A model generated the notes under the pieces. That model searched no databases. It saw nothing but the letters and a program-made list of their open reading frames with translations, and was not told the DNA's origin. From an uncultured Myxococcales bacterium (GTDB lineage: Bacteria > Myxococcota > Myxococcia > Myxococcales > Myxococcaceae): DNA of 64,000 nt. Both the position numbers and the translations under genes were made by a program. Position 1 is the stretch's first letter, and every line of letters begins with the position of its first letter. The stretch lies in contig CALJKW010000010.1 in NCBI GenBank assembly GCA_937980205.1, positions 372,001-436,000 on the forward strand. Direction: 5' to 3'. Below are positions 16,654 to 28,688 of this stretch, piece after piece.

Positions 16654-17826
16654 ATGGCGCTCAAGGGCACGCTCAAGGACTTCGGGATCGCCGACATCCT
16701 CCAGCTGATCGGCCAGCAGGGGAAGACGGGCACGCTGCACCTCAAGACGAGCCACCAGGAGGTGCACATCCACTTCCGCGAGGGCGCCATCGTCCGCGCC
16801 GAGTCGAGCACGCGGAACAAGAAGGACCTCATCGGCACGATGCTGGTGCGGGCGCAGCTCATCACCGAGCTGCAGCTGCAGACCGCGCTCGAGACGCAGA
16901 AGCGCACGCTGCAGCGCCTGGGCGACGTGCTCGTCAGCATGGACGCGATCGGCCCGGACAAGTTCCGGCAGATGGTCCAGCTGCAGACCACCGAGACGCT
17001 CTTCAAGCTGTTCACCTGGAAGACCGGCAGCTACGGCTTCGAGCAGACCGAAGTCGACGCCGACCCCTCGTTCGCGCCGCTGCGCGCCGAGTCGGTGCTG
17101 ATGGAAGGCTTCCGGATGGTCGACGAGTGGCCAGTGGTGAAGAAGAAGATCACCAGCTACGAGATGACGTTCGAGAGGCTCAAAGAGCTTCCGCCCGCTC
17201 CGCCCCAGGCGAACGAGTTCGACGCCGCGCTCGAGGACGCCTTCGACGAGAAGAAAGAGGTCAGCAAGGGCGAGTTCCAGTCCATCGGAGAGCAGGAGCG
17301 CCGCGTCTACGGCCTCGTCCAACCCAACCGCACCGTGCGGCAGATCATCGACCTGTCGTGCTTGGGCGAGTTCGACACCTGCAAGGCGCTCTGCAACCTC
17401 GTCAACCTCGACTACCTCAAGGCCGTCGCCGCCGCCGAGCACTCGATGGAGCTCGACCGCGACGACACCTTCCTCGAGCGCAGCTTCGCGGTCGTCGGGC
17501 GCGTGCTGGTCGGGCTGCTGATGGTGGCCGCGCTCGGCTTCCTGGTGCTCAAGGCGGACGTGGGCGCGCTGAAGCTCGGCGCGGCGTCGGCCTCGACGTA
17601 CAGCGACCCCGCGGCCCAGCGGTTCATCTCGCGCCAGCAGATGACCCGCATCGAGTCGGCGCTCTCGTTATACCGGCTGGAGAAGGGCGAGCTCCCGAAC
17701 GATCTGCAGGCGCTGGTCGAGGCAGGCCTGCTGAAGGCAGATGACTTGAGCTACCCGTGGCGCGACGGTTATTTCTACCGTCGTACGGAGGCAGGGACGT
17801 TCGTGCTGCTGCCTCCGCTGAGATGA
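16654..17826 (+). CDS. DUF4388 (PATAN-like) domain protein with C-terminal TM and pilin-like tail
   Basis: 390 residues. Residues 1-100 match DUF4388: MALKGTLKDFGIADILQLIG, GKTGTLHLKTSHQEVHIHF, EGAIVRAES. This domain is common in myxobacterial and Deinococcus signalling proteins. Residues 105-270 contain a second helical domain (IGEQERRVYGLVQPNRTVRQ, IIDLSCLGEFDTCKALCNLV) like the winged-helix part that accompanies DUF4388. A TM helix (RVLVGLLMVAALGFLVL) lies near 290. The tail (MTRIESALSLYRLEKGELPN, YPWRDGYFY) resembles the C-terminal part of type II secretion pseudopilins. Cytoplasmic sensor with an exported tail is the likely topology. Lies between the TPR protein and phoH. Confidence 0.82.
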   Translation: MALKGTLKDFGIADILQLIGQQGKTGTLHLKTSHQEVHIHFREGAIVRAESSTRNKKDLIGTMLVRAQLITELQLQTALETQKRTLQRLGDVLVSMDAIGPDKFRQMVQLQTTETLFKLFTWKTGSYGFEQTEVDADPSFAPLRAESVLMEGFRMVDEWPVVKKKITSYEMTFERLKELPPAPPQANEFDAALEDAFDEKKEVSKGEFQSIGEQERRVYGLVQPNRTVRQIIDLSCLGEFDTCKALCNLVNLDYLKAVAAAEHSMELDRDDTFLERSFAVVGRVLVGLLMVAALGFLVLKADVGALKLGAASASTYSDPAAQRFISRQQMTRIESALSLYRLEKGELPNDLQALVEAGLLKADDLSYPWRDGYFYRRTEAGTFVLLPPLR

Positions 17827-17827
17827 G

Positions 17828-18793
17828 ATGAGACAAATCCACGTCGACGACAACGAGCTGATGCGGTCCCTCGCCGGGGCCCACAACGAGAACCTGAAGC
17901 TCGTCGAGCGTCGCCTGGGCGTGAAGGTCGGCCAGCGCGGGACGGATCTCTCGCTGTCCGGCAACGACGCCGCCGCCGTCGAGTTCGCCTCGCAGCTGTT
18001 CTCGCAGCTGCTCGACATGCTGAAGGCCGGCCGCCCCGTCTATCGGGAAGACGTCGAGCAGGCGATCAAGGTGCTCGGCCACACGGCTTCTGCCGAGCAG
18101 CAGCCGAAGGGAACCGAGTTGAAAGAGCTCTACTCCACGCCCGTGCTGACCCGCGCCGGCGGCCGCGCGATCGCGCCGAAGGGCATGGCGCAGAAGCGGT
18201 ACGTCGATTCGATTCGCACGAAGGACATCGTCTTCGGCATCGGCCCCGCCGGCACCGGAAAGACGTACCTGGCGATGGCGATGGCGGTGCAGGCGCTGCT
18301 CGACCGCAAGGTGAAGCGCATCGTGCTCGCGCGGCCGGCGGTCGAGGCCGGCGAGAAGCTCGGCTTCCTGCCCGGAGACCTGGCCGAGAAGGTGAACCCG
18401 TACCTGCGGCCGCTCTACGACGCGCTCCACGACATGATGGAGCACGAGCGCGCGGCGCAGCTCATCGAGCAGGGCGTCATCGAGGTCGCGCCGCTCGCGT
18501 TCATGCGCGGGCGCACGCTCAACGACGCGTTCGCGATTCTGGACGAGGCGCAGAACACCTCCATCGAGCAGATGAAGATGTTCCTGACGCGCCTGGGCTA
18601 CGCGTCGCAGGCGGTCATCACCGGCGACGTGACGCAGATCGACCTGCCGGCCGGTCAGCTCTCCGGCCTCGTGCACGCGCGCGGCATCCTCGCGAACATC
18701 GAGGGCATCGCCTTCGCCGAGTTCACCGACGCCGACGTCGTGCGCCACCCGCTGGTGCAGGAAGTCATCCGCGCCTACGCCAAGGGCGGCTGA
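17828..18793 (+). CDS. phoH: PhoH family ATPase (YbeZ type)
   Basis: 321 residues. It has an N-terminal KH-like region (NENLKLVERRLGVKV), Walker A GPAGTGKT, ARPAVEAGEKLGFLPGDLAEK, Walker B AFAILDEAQN, and the sensor region VITGDVTQIDLP. YbeZ/PhoH proteins are P-loop ATPases linked to ribosome maturation and RNA metabolism and are usually beside ybeY. Here no ybeY follows; instead the plus-strand run ends in a terminator-like palindrome, so ybeY is elsewhere or absent. It starts 1 bp after the DUF4388 stop. Confidence 0.95.
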   Translation: MRQIHVDDNELMRSLAGAHNENLKLVERRLGVKVGQRGTDLSLSGNDAAAVEFASQLFSQLLDMLKAGRPVYREDVEQAIKVLGHTASAEQQPKGTELKELYSTPVLTRAGGRAIAPKGMAQKRYVDSIRTKDIVFGIGPAGTGKTYLAMAMAVQALLDRKVKRIVLARPAVEAGEKLGFLPGDLAEKVNPYLRPLYDALHDMMEHERAAQLIEQGVIEVAPLAFMRGRTLNDAFAILDEAQNTSIEQMKMFLTRLGYASQAVITGDVTQIDLPAGQLSGLVHARGILANIEGIAFAEFTDADVVRHPLVQEVIRAYAKGG

Positions 18794-18794
18794 G

Positions 18795-18814
18795 AAAAAG
18801 GGGACCCCTTTTTT
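18795..18814. terminator. Perfect A/T-flanked palindrome between phoH and ahpD
   Basis: AAAAAGGGG, one base, CCCCTTTTTT. It lies 1-22 nt after the phoH stop and just before the convergent ahpD stop, so it can act as a bidirectional intrinsic terminator (stem of 7-9 bp with a U tract on both strands). The sequence also resembles the arms of the repeat at 48083-48144 and could be a trimmed copy of that family. Confidence 0.65.
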
Positions 18815-18817
18815 CGG

Positions 18818-19339
18818 TCAGGCGATCTCCAGCGAGACCGCCGCGGCCTGAACCGTGGCGGCGATGCGGATGGCGTGGCTCACCTGCTCCTCGGTGAGGC
18901 CGCCCTCGACCACGACCTTCTCGTGCGCCTGGATGCAGCTCTCGCAGCCGTTGATCGCCGACACCGCCAGCGAGAACAGCTCGAGGTCCACCCTGTTCGT
19001 CGCCGGCTTCGCGAGCCGGTTCATCCGCAGGCCCGCCCGCAAGCTCCCGTACGAGGCTTTGCCGACCAGGTGCCGGAACCGGTAGTACACGTTGTTCATC
19101 GCCATCAGCGCCGCCGCGGCCAGCGCGTCGTCGATCACCGTCGCCTCGACCAGCTGCTTCGCGTCGGCGAGCACGGCCTGCCTCAGCCGCTCGTTGCGCG
19201 ACGCGGCCGCCGAGGCGACGGCGACGCCCCACCGCTGCTGCGGTGAGAGCGGGCCGTCGGTCAGCACCGCCTGCAGGTTCAGCTTGATGTCCTTCGCGGC
19301 CTCGGGGAACTGCTCGCGCAGGGTGTCGAGCTGGGTCAT
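18818..19339 (-). CDS. ahpD: Alkyl hydroperoxidase AhpD-like protein
   Basis: 173 residues. The catalytic signature CESCxxxH (INGCESCIQAHEKVV) of the AhpD fold is present near residue 130, with the AhpD-type helix ALMAMNNVYYRFRHLVG upstream. AhpD reduces oxidised AhpC through its CxxC pair, with lipoyl proteins as electron donors in Mycobacterium. ATG 19339 overlaps the ahpC stop as ATGA, which supports both the start and translational coupling. It converges with phoH. Confidence 0.93.
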   Translation of the reverse strand: MTQLDTLREQFPEAAKDIKLNLQAVLTDGPLSPQQRWGVAVASAAASRNERLRQAVLADAKQLVEATVIDDALAAAALMAMNNVYYRFRHLVGKASYGSLRAGLRMNRLAKPATNRVDLELFSLAVSAINGCESCIQAHEKVVVEGGLTEEQVSHAIRIAATVQAAAVSLEIA

Positions 19340-19875
19340 GCCGCCTCCAGGGTGGGCTCGCCCTTCTTCCAGTTGCACGGGCACAGCTCGTCGGTCTGCA
19401 GCGCGTCGAGCACGCGCAGCGTCTCGTCGACGTTCCGCCCCACGTTCAGGTCGTTGACGCTGACGTGGCGGATGACGCCGTCCGGGTCGACGATGAACGT
19501 CGCGCGCAGCGGCACACCGTCCGTCTTGTGCAGCACGCCCAACGCCGTCGACAGCTCACGCTTCGTGTCGGCGAGCATCGGGAAGGGCAGGTTCTTCAGG
19601 TCGGGGTGGTTGTTGCGCCACGCCAGGTGCACGAAGTGGGTGTCGGTGCTGGCGCCGAGCACCTGGGCGTCGCGGTCGGCGAAGTCGCGGTTGCGCCTGC
19701 CGAACTCGGCGATCTCGGTCGGGCAGACGAACGTGAAGTCCATCGGCCAGAGAAACACCACCTTCCACTTGCCGGCATGGTCGGTGTTCTTCAGCTCCTT
19801 GAACTCCTTGCCGGGCTCGAGCCCGACGACGGCCTGAAGCTTGAATTCGGGGAAGCGATCTCCAACGGTCAACAT
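19336..19875 (-). CDS. ahpC: Alkyl hydroperoxide reductase AhpC (2-Cys peroxiredoxin)
   Basis: 179 residues from ATG 19875 (MLTVGDRFPEFKLQAVVG); the frame is open upstream but that part has no similarity and a GGAG SD precedes this ATG. Peroxidatic Cys lies in DFTFVCPTEIAEF, and the resolving Cys in DELCPCNWKKGE, which is the AhpC/AhpE-D type with CxC rather than the enteric tail. It reduces hydrogen peroxide, organic peroxides and peroxynitrite. First gene of ahpC-ahpD. An ATAG-N7-CTAT palindrome 96 bp upstream could be an OxyR-type site. Confidence 0.96.
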   Translation of the reverse strand: MLTVGDRFPEFKLQAVVGLEPGKEFKELKNTDHAGKWKVVFLWPMDFTFVCPTEIAEFGRRNRDFADRDAQVLGASTDTHFVHLAWRNNHPDLKNLPFPMLADTKRELSTALGVLHKTDGVPLRATFIVDPDGVIRHVSVNDLNVGRNVDETLRVLDALQTDELCPCNWKKGEPTLEAA

Positions 19876-19970
19876 GTCTTGGGTCTCCAGTGAGTGGGTG
19901 AGTTGTTGTTTCGAGATCTGGAATGCCGCTCCGATGCTGATATCGCCAAGACATCGTAACGATTGAATCG

Positions 19971-19985
19971 ATAGCAGCAGGCTAT
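19971..19985. promoter_or_regulatory. Candidate OxyR-like palindrome upstream of ahpC
   Basis: ATAGCAGCAGGCTAT matches the outer ATAG-N7-CTAT of the OxyR half-operator, but not its inner T and A. It sits between divergent ahpC and the NHL lipoprotein gene. Only one element is seen, no second site at the expected spacing, and no oxyR gene is in the window. Confidence 0.3.
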
Positions 19986-20035
19986 GAGATTCGACGCTGT
20001 ACGAAGCTCGCTTCCGCTGACAGATTCGCGACCCG

Positions 20036-22390
<2,355 letters not shown>

Positions 22391-22392
22391 GG

Positions 22393-23154
22393 TCAGCCCT
22401 CGCGCAGAATCGACAGGCTCACGTCGAGCTGGCTGCGCATCGCGCCGACGACCGAGTCGACCTGCGACGGGGTGAGGCCGAGCTCAGCGAGGCGGCGCTT
22501 CGTCGACTCGAGCACGCGCTGGGTGAGCTTCGTCAGCCGGTACGCGACGGTGCTGCGGGGGATGCCGAGCTCGTCGGCGAGCGCCTGGTGGGTGACGCCC
22601 TCGAGGAAGTGGCGCGACATGAGCCGGCGCTCGGCGGGCTCGAGGTCGGCGAGCGAAGCGGTGAGCGCGGCGCTGGCCTGCCGGTGCAGCGCGCGGTCGA
22701 ATTCGCCGACTCCCGCCTGGGTCATCGCGCTGGCGAGGCCGGTCACGTCTGCCTCCGAGCGCTCGCGCTCGGCGAGCTTCCGCTCGGTGCGCCCCTCGCG
22801 AAGGACGACGACCTCGAGCCACCGCGCGAGGCGGCCGCGGCCGCGGTACTGGCGGATCTTCGGCTCAGGGCCCGTGAACAGCCGCTGCAGCACGCGCTGG
22901 CCGACGTCGGCGCGGCTCGCCGGCGGAATCGGCCTCAGCGCCGGCTTGAGCGCCGTGCGCTCGAAGACCTGCAGCGCGCCGCGCACGTCGAGCTCGCACG
23001 CGCGCACGAGCCACAGATCCTCGACGTTGACCTCTTCCTCGGCCGGCGCCCGCGCCTCGAGCCAGGCGAGAAAATCACGCTCGTCGAGCGGCAGCTGGGG
23101 CCAGGCTGCCTTCGCGCGCGCGAGCACCTCGTCTTTGCTCGGTCGTGCCGGCAT
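22393..23154 (-). CDS. Sigma70-family (ECF-like) RNA polymerase sigma factor
   Basis: 253 residues. The C-terminal region 4 is clear: LADLEPAERRLMSRHFLEGV, then the HTH THQALADELGIPRSTVAYRL. The N-terminal half has a region-2-like helix set (RVLQRLFTGPEPKIRQYRGR, GRLARWLEVVVLREGRTER), a pattern frequent in myxobacterial RNA polymerase sigma factor-like proteins. It is divergently transcribed from a kinase with an anti-sigma-type zinc finger, separated by 28 bp, which suggests they share a regulatory region and act as a pair. The start ATG at 23154 is the only good one. Confidence 0.8.
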   Translation of the reverse strand: MPARPSKDEVLARAKAAWPQLPLDERDFLAWLEARAPAEEEVNVEDLWLVRACELDVRGALQVFERTALKPALRPIPPASRADVGQRVLQRLFTGPEPKIRQYRGRGRLARWLEVVVLREGRTERKLAERERSEADVTGLASAMTQAGVGEFDRALHRQASAALTASLADLEPAERRLMSRHFLEGVTHQALADELGIPRSTVAYRLTKLTQRVLESTKRRLAELGLTPSQVDSVVGAMRSQLDVSLSILREG

Positions 23155-23182
23155 CTGGGCACTTAAGATACGTGAAGCCGCC

Positions 23183-24559
<1,377 letters not shown>

Positions 24560-24640
24560 GCTGGGTTTCGCGGCGAAATCGTCAAGCCGTCTTGCAGCCC
24601 GGGCAATTGGAAGGTCTGGGCTCGCGCGCTCCTTGAAGGC

Positions 24641-25723
24641 ATGACCATCAAAGCGCTCACCAACCGCAGCATCCCCTTCGCTCCTCCTGTTCCGGCTCCG
24701 CGTGTGCCGCCTGCCGCCCAGCGGCAGCGGCCTGACGTGCTGGAGCTGCACCGCCGTCCGCCGCCGCTGGTGCCGCCGCCGCCCGACATGGGGGCGCTGC
24801 TCGAGAAGCTGCAGTACAGCCGCAAGGTCTCGCGGCTCACCGACGCGGAGCTCGAGGCGGAGGTGAAGGCCCAGGAAGAGCGCCTGCAGGAAGCGACGAC
24901 CGGCGCCCACACCGATCCGGAGGCCGCCGCCGACGCGAAGTGGCGCCTCGAGGTGTTGAAGGCGGAGCAGGGGCGCCGCGTGCTCGTCGACCCGAGCACT
25001 CCGGTGGACGAGTACCAGAACCAGCTGGGCGAGCTGTCGGACGCGCAGCTCGACCGCGAGCGCAAGCGGCTCGAGGCGGCGATCGAAGATGCGTCGACCG
25101 GCCCGCACACGAACGAGGCCGACGTCGAGGCGCTCGAGGAGCGGCTCGCGCTGGTGAAGAGCGAGATGGCCCAGCGCGTGGTCGACGACCCGACGTCGGG
25201 GCCACTCGCCTATTGGGCCGCGACGCGCAACCTCACCGACGAGGCGCTGCTCGCCGAGCAGGCCCAGCTGCAGGGCGAATACGACGCGCTGGTCGAGCAG
25301 CTGAAGACGAACCCGGACCCGAAGCTCATCAAGGAGCTCTCCGAGCTGCAGCCGCGGCTGTCGACGCTGAACCGCGAGGTCGAGCGCCGCGAGCTCGAGC
25401 CCGCGACGGCCGCCGAAGAGCCCGCGGCGGAGACGCCCGCCGAAGAGCCCGCGGCCGAGACCCCCGCGCCGGTCGACGAGCCGGCCGCCACCGAAGAGCC
25501 GGCGCAGGCCAGCGACGGCACCGGCGGGCCCACGATGCAGTCGCAGCCGTACACGGTGCAGTCCGGCGACGCGCTGTGGCTCATCGCGCAGCGGGTGAGC
25601 GATCAGCACGGCGGCACCCCGTCGCAGGAGCAGGTGATGAGCGATCTGCTCGCGCTCAACCCGCTCGAGAACCCCGATCTCATCCACCCGGGGCAGGTGC
25701 TGCAGGTGCCCGTCTACCCCTGA
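24641..25723 (+). CDS. LysM-domain protein with three internal helical repeats
   Basis: 360 residues. No signal peptide is evident; the N-terminus is Pro-rich (residues 10-50). Three related helical segments of about 50 residues follow, each beginning with a version of LTDAELEAE (LTDAELEAEV, LSDAQLDRER, LTDEALLAEQ) and predicted to form coiled coils. After an Ala/Glu/Pro linker the last 55 residues are a LysM domain (PYTVQSGDALWLIAQRVSDQ, ALNPLENPDLIHPGQVLQVP), which usually binds peptidoglycan GlcNAc chains. Export without a Sec signal would need another route, or the protein acts inside. Located between the kinase and the astacin gene. Confidence 0.82.
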   Translation: MTIKALTNRSIPFAPPVPAPRVPPAAQRQRPDVLELHRRPPPLVPPPPDMGALLEKLQYSRKVSRLTDAELEAEVKAQEERLQEATTGAHTDPEAAADAKWRLEVLKAEQGRRVLVDPSTPVDEYQNQLGELSDAQLDRERKRLEAAIEDASTGPHTNEADVEALEERLALVKSEMAQRVVDDPTSGPLAYWAATRNLTDEALLAEQAQLQGEYDALVEQLKTNPDPKLIKELSELQPRLSTLNREVERRELEPATAAEEPAAETPAEEPAAETPAPVDEPAATEEPAQASDGTGGPTMQSQPYTVQSGDALWLIAQRVSDQHGGTPSQEQVMSDLLALNPLENPDLIHPGQVLQVPVYP

Positions 25724-25805
25724 CACGCCGCTTTACGTTCTTCGCTTTGGAAGTTGAGGGCGCCGGGGGCTCTGGGTGCCGAACCTTCAACCTGGAGTCC
25801 CCGAC

Positions 25806-27068
25806 ATGAGTCGTCCGCTCGCTGCAGTCATTCTTCTCGTCGCCGCCGGCTGTGAGCCGAACGAGGCCGTCGTGGAGACGACCTCGGTGGAGACGCCCCC
25901 GGGCCGCCTGCGCGGCGTGCTGCAGTTCGGCTCCAAGCCGGTCATCGAGTACGAGGTCGTCGACGGCGAGTACGTGTTCGAAGGCGACATCGCGGTGCCG
26001 CCGTCGTGGGTGACCGAGGTGGAGACGACGCCTGACGGAGACGAGCTCGCGTCGACGCAGGACGAGCTGCTCGGCGCCTCGACGTCGACGCGGCTGTGGC
26101 CCGACGCGGTGGTGCCGTACACGATCTCGAGCGCGCTCTCGTCGACGATGCGCTCGCGCATCCTCGCGGCGATCGATCAGTGGAACACGAAGACGGTGGC
26201 GAAGTTCGTGCCGCGCACGACGCAGGCCGACTACGTGACGTTCCGGGTGAGCACCGCCGGCTACGCGTACGCGTCGATCGGCCGCGTCGGTGGGCAGCAG
26301 TTCATCAACCTCGTCTCGAACCCCACCGGCGTGATCGTTCACGAGATGGGGCACACGCTCGGCTTCCTGCACGAGCACACGCGCCCCGATCGCGACAGCT
26401 ACGTCACGATTCACTGGAACAACATCCGCGCGGGCTTCGCCGGCAACTTCTACACGTACACGTCGGGGCGCCAGGCGGGGCCGTACGACATCGACTCGAT
26501 CATGCACTACCCGTCGTACGAGTTCTCGCGGAACGGCTACCCGACCATCACGCGCAAGAACGGCACGACGTACCCGCAGAACTACACCGCGCTCAGCCCC
26601 GGCGATGCCGCGGGCGTCGCGACGCTCTACGGCAAGGTCCCCGCCGGAGAGATCATCGTCGACAGCAACGCGAGCCGGAACAACCCGGCGGTGGCGAAGA
26701 TCTCGGTGCCCGCCGCGTGGGTCTCGGCGTCCGCCACGCCCGGCTACTTCGGCACCGGGTACTGGTATGCGCTGACCGCCGCGGGCGCGACCGACGACGT
26801 CGTGTTCTCGTTCTACCTGCCGTCGGCGGCGCAGAAGACGATCGAGGGCTGGTGGACGACCGGCACGAACCGCTCGCCGGACGCGCCGTTCAAGATCGTG
26901 ACGTCGGCGGGGACCACGCTCGCCACCCAGCGCGTGGATCAGCGCGTGAACGGCAGCCGGTGGAACGTCATCGGTACCTGGAGCTTCCCCGCCGGGTGGA
27001 ATCAGGTGCGCGTCGGTCGCAACGCCAGCGGCTCGGTGGTGATCGCCGACGCCGTGCGCGTGCGCTGA
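25806..27068 (+). CDS. Astacin-type (M12A) zinc metallopeptidase lipoprotein with golvesin-like C-terminus
   Basis: 420 residues from ATG 25806. Lipobox LLVAAGC. After a prodomain-like segment, the peptidase begins near residue 95 (TRLWPDAVVPYTI). The zinc site HEMGHTLGFLHEHTRPDRD is a complete astacin HExxHxxGxxHE, and the Met-turn is SIMHYPSYEFS. The C-terminal 130 residues (EIIVDSNASRNNP, YWYALTAAGATDDVVFSFYL, GWWTTGTNRSPDAPFKIV) resemble the golvesin/Xly carbohydrate-binding-type domain that ends many myxobacterial enzymes. A secreted, membrane-anchored protease for predation or matrix remodelling is likely. A palindromic repeat pair lies downstream. Confidence 0.93.
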   Translation: MSRPLAAVILLVAAGCEPNEAVVETTSVETPPGRLRGVLQFGSKPVIEYEVVDGEYVFEGDIAVPPSWVTEVETTPDGDELASTQDELLGASTSTRLWPDAVVPYTISSALSSTMRSRILAAIDQWNTKTVAKFVPRTTQADYVTFRVSTAGYAYASIGRVGGQQFINLVSNPTGVIVHEMGHTLGFLHEHTRPDRDSYVTIHWNNIRAGFAGNFYTYTSGRQAGPYDIDSIMHYPSYEFSRNGYPTITRKNGTTYPQNYTALSPGDAAGVATLYGKVPAGEIIVDSNASRNNPAVAKISVPAAWVSASATPGYFGTGYWYALTAAGATDDVVFSFYLPSAAQKTIEGWWTTGTNRSPDAPFKIVTSAGTTLATQRVDQRVNGSRWNVIGTWSFPAGWNQVRVGRNASGSVVIADAVRVR

Positions 27069-27095
27069 GAGGCGACAGAAAATCACGAAGTCGTG

Positions 27096-27249
27096 CGCCC
27101 TGAGCCGCCGAGGCCGCGAAGCGGACCTCGGCGAGTCGAATGGGTTCGGGCGCAGCAAGTGTTGCCTTCGAGAAGACTCTGCCCAGATCGTCCGGACCCT
27201 TCGACTTCGCCGCTGGACGCTTCGCGCCAGCGGCTCCGCTCAGGGAGCT
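27096..27249. repeat. Interspersed repeat family B, two inverted copies
   Basis: Left copy 27096-27153: GCCCTGAGCCGCCGAGG, a stem with a GAA loop, then GCGAGTCGAATGGG. Right copy 27197-27249: CCCTTCGACTTCGCCGC through GCTCCGCTCAGGGAGC, in the opposite orientation. Related copies are at 1931-1972, 43014-43110 and 54691-54723. The rest of the 27069-27296 gap shows no coding signal. Confidence 0.75.
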
Positions 27250-27296
27250 CGGTTCCTGGTTCCGTTGAGCGTGAACGCGAAGACTCTCGTCACTCG

Positions 27297-28664
27297 CTAC
27301 TCGCCCTGCAGGCCGTGCTTGTTCAAGAGCCGATACATGTGCGCGCGCGCGATGCCGGCGGTGCGCGCAGCCTGGCTCACGTTGCCGCCGCTCTTCTCGA
27401 GCAGGTCCTTCACGTACTGCTTCTCGAACCGGGCGAGCAGCGACTCGCGGGCACGGCGGTAATCGGCGGGCAGGTCCTCGTCGAGCGCCGGCCCGGCCTC
27501 GGGCTTCTTGCTCACCGTGGTCTTCGGGATCGCCGGCTGAGGGTTCGCCGCCGCCAGATCGGGCGCGCCGCCGAGCGTCGCGGTGCGGAACAGCACGTTC
27601 TTGAGCTCGCGCACGTTGCCCGGCCACGTGTAGCTGCGGAGGATGCTCAGCGTCTCGTCGGTGAGCTCGAGCGAGAGCTGCGCGTCATCGAGCAGCTTGC
27701 GGGCGAGCAGCGGCAGATCGTCGAGGCGCTCGCGCAGCGGGGGCAGCACGACGGTGACGACCGCGAGCCGGAACAGCAGGTCCTGCCGGAAGCGGCCGGC
27801 GTCGACCTCGACGCGCAGGTCGCGGTTCGTCGCCGCCACCACCCGCACGTCGACCTTGCGCGAGCGGCTGCCGCCGACGGGCTTCACCTCGTGGTTCTCG
27901 AGCAGCCGCAACAGCGAGGTCTGCAGCGAGAGATCGAGCTCGCCGATCTCGTCGAGGAAGAGGGTGCCTCCGTCGGCGTCGACGGCGGCTCCGGGGCGAT
28001 CGGTGCGGGCGTCGGTGAACGCGCCGCGCACGTGGCCGAACAGCTCGCTCGCGATGACTCCGGGAGACGCGGCGCCGCAGTCGAACACGATGAGCTCGCC
28101 CTTGCGGCCCGAGCCCTGGTGCAGCGCGCGCGCGGCGACCTCTTTGCCGGTGCCGGTCTCTCCCTGGATGAGCACGGTGCCCTTCGTCGGGGCGACCTTC
28201 TTCACCGTCGAGATCACCTCGCGCATCGCGGCGCTGCCGCCGAGCAGGCCGTGGTATTCGGTCTCGCGTCCGGGCGCCGGCTTGGGGCGATCGAGCGGGT
28301 CGATGCGCAGCTCGGTGTCTCCGAGCTGCAGCCGCGCGCCGAGCGGCAGCACCGCCTCGGTCAGCTTCGAGCCGTTGAACCAGACGCCGTTGCGGCTCTT
28401 CAGGTCAGTCGCCCTCAGGCCGTCCGTCAGCAGCTCGAGCTTGAGGTGCTGGCGCGAAACCGTGGGGTCGGTGAGCACGAGGTCGCAGGTGTCGAGCGTG
28501 CCGACGAGCGCGCTGCCGCGGGCGAGCTCGAGGCGTGAGCCGGCGTCGGGCCCGCTGACGACCACGACCGCGACGGCGACCGCAGGTGCCGGCTCACGGC
28601 CCGGAACACCTTTCGTCAGCATCGGCAAAGCATCGACTCCGGGGCGGCCTGGGGCATCTCTCAT
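27297..28664 (-). CDS. FHA-domain sigma54 enhancer-binding protein (variant GAFTDA loop)
   Basis: 455 residues. The N-terminal FHA domain (SRLELARGSALVGTLDTCDL, VSRQHLKLEL, DLKSRNGVWFNG) binds phosphothreonine peptides. The AAA+ domain has GETGTGKEVAARALH and GGTLFLDEIGEL, but the sigma54-contact loop reads GAFTDA instead of GAFTGA. The Fis-type HTH (VSQAARTAGIARAHMYRLLN) is at the C-terminus. It is divergent from the PEGA kinase at 28689 with only 24 bp between starts. The obvious hypothesis is that the kinase phosphorylates a partner or the regulator and the FHA domain reads it. The altered loop may alter or abolish sigma54 activation. Confidence 0.93.
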   Translation of the reverse strand: MRDAPGRPGVDALPMLTKGVPGREPAPAVAVAVVVVSGPDAGSRLELARGSALVGTLDTCDLVLTDPTVSRQHLKLELLTDGLRATDLKSRNGVWFNGSKLTEAVLPLGARLQLGDTELRIDPLDRPKPAPGRETEYHGLLGGSAAMREVISTVKKVAPTKGTVLIQGETGTGKEVAARALHQGSGRKGELIVFDCGAASPGVIASELFGHVRGAFTDARTDRPGAAVDADGGTLFLDEIGELDLSLQTSLLRLLENHEVKPVGGSRSRKVDVRVVAATNRDLRVEVDAGRFRQDLLFRLAVVTVVLPPLRERLDDLPLLARKLLDDAQLSLELTDETLSILRSYTWPGNVRELKNVLFRTATLGGAPDLAAANPQPAIPKTTVSKKPEAGPALDEDLPADYRRARESLLARFEKQYVKDLLEKSGGNVSQAARTAGIARAHMYRLLNKHGLQGE

Positions 28665-28688
28665 CGGCTAGCATAGCGGGCTTCACGC

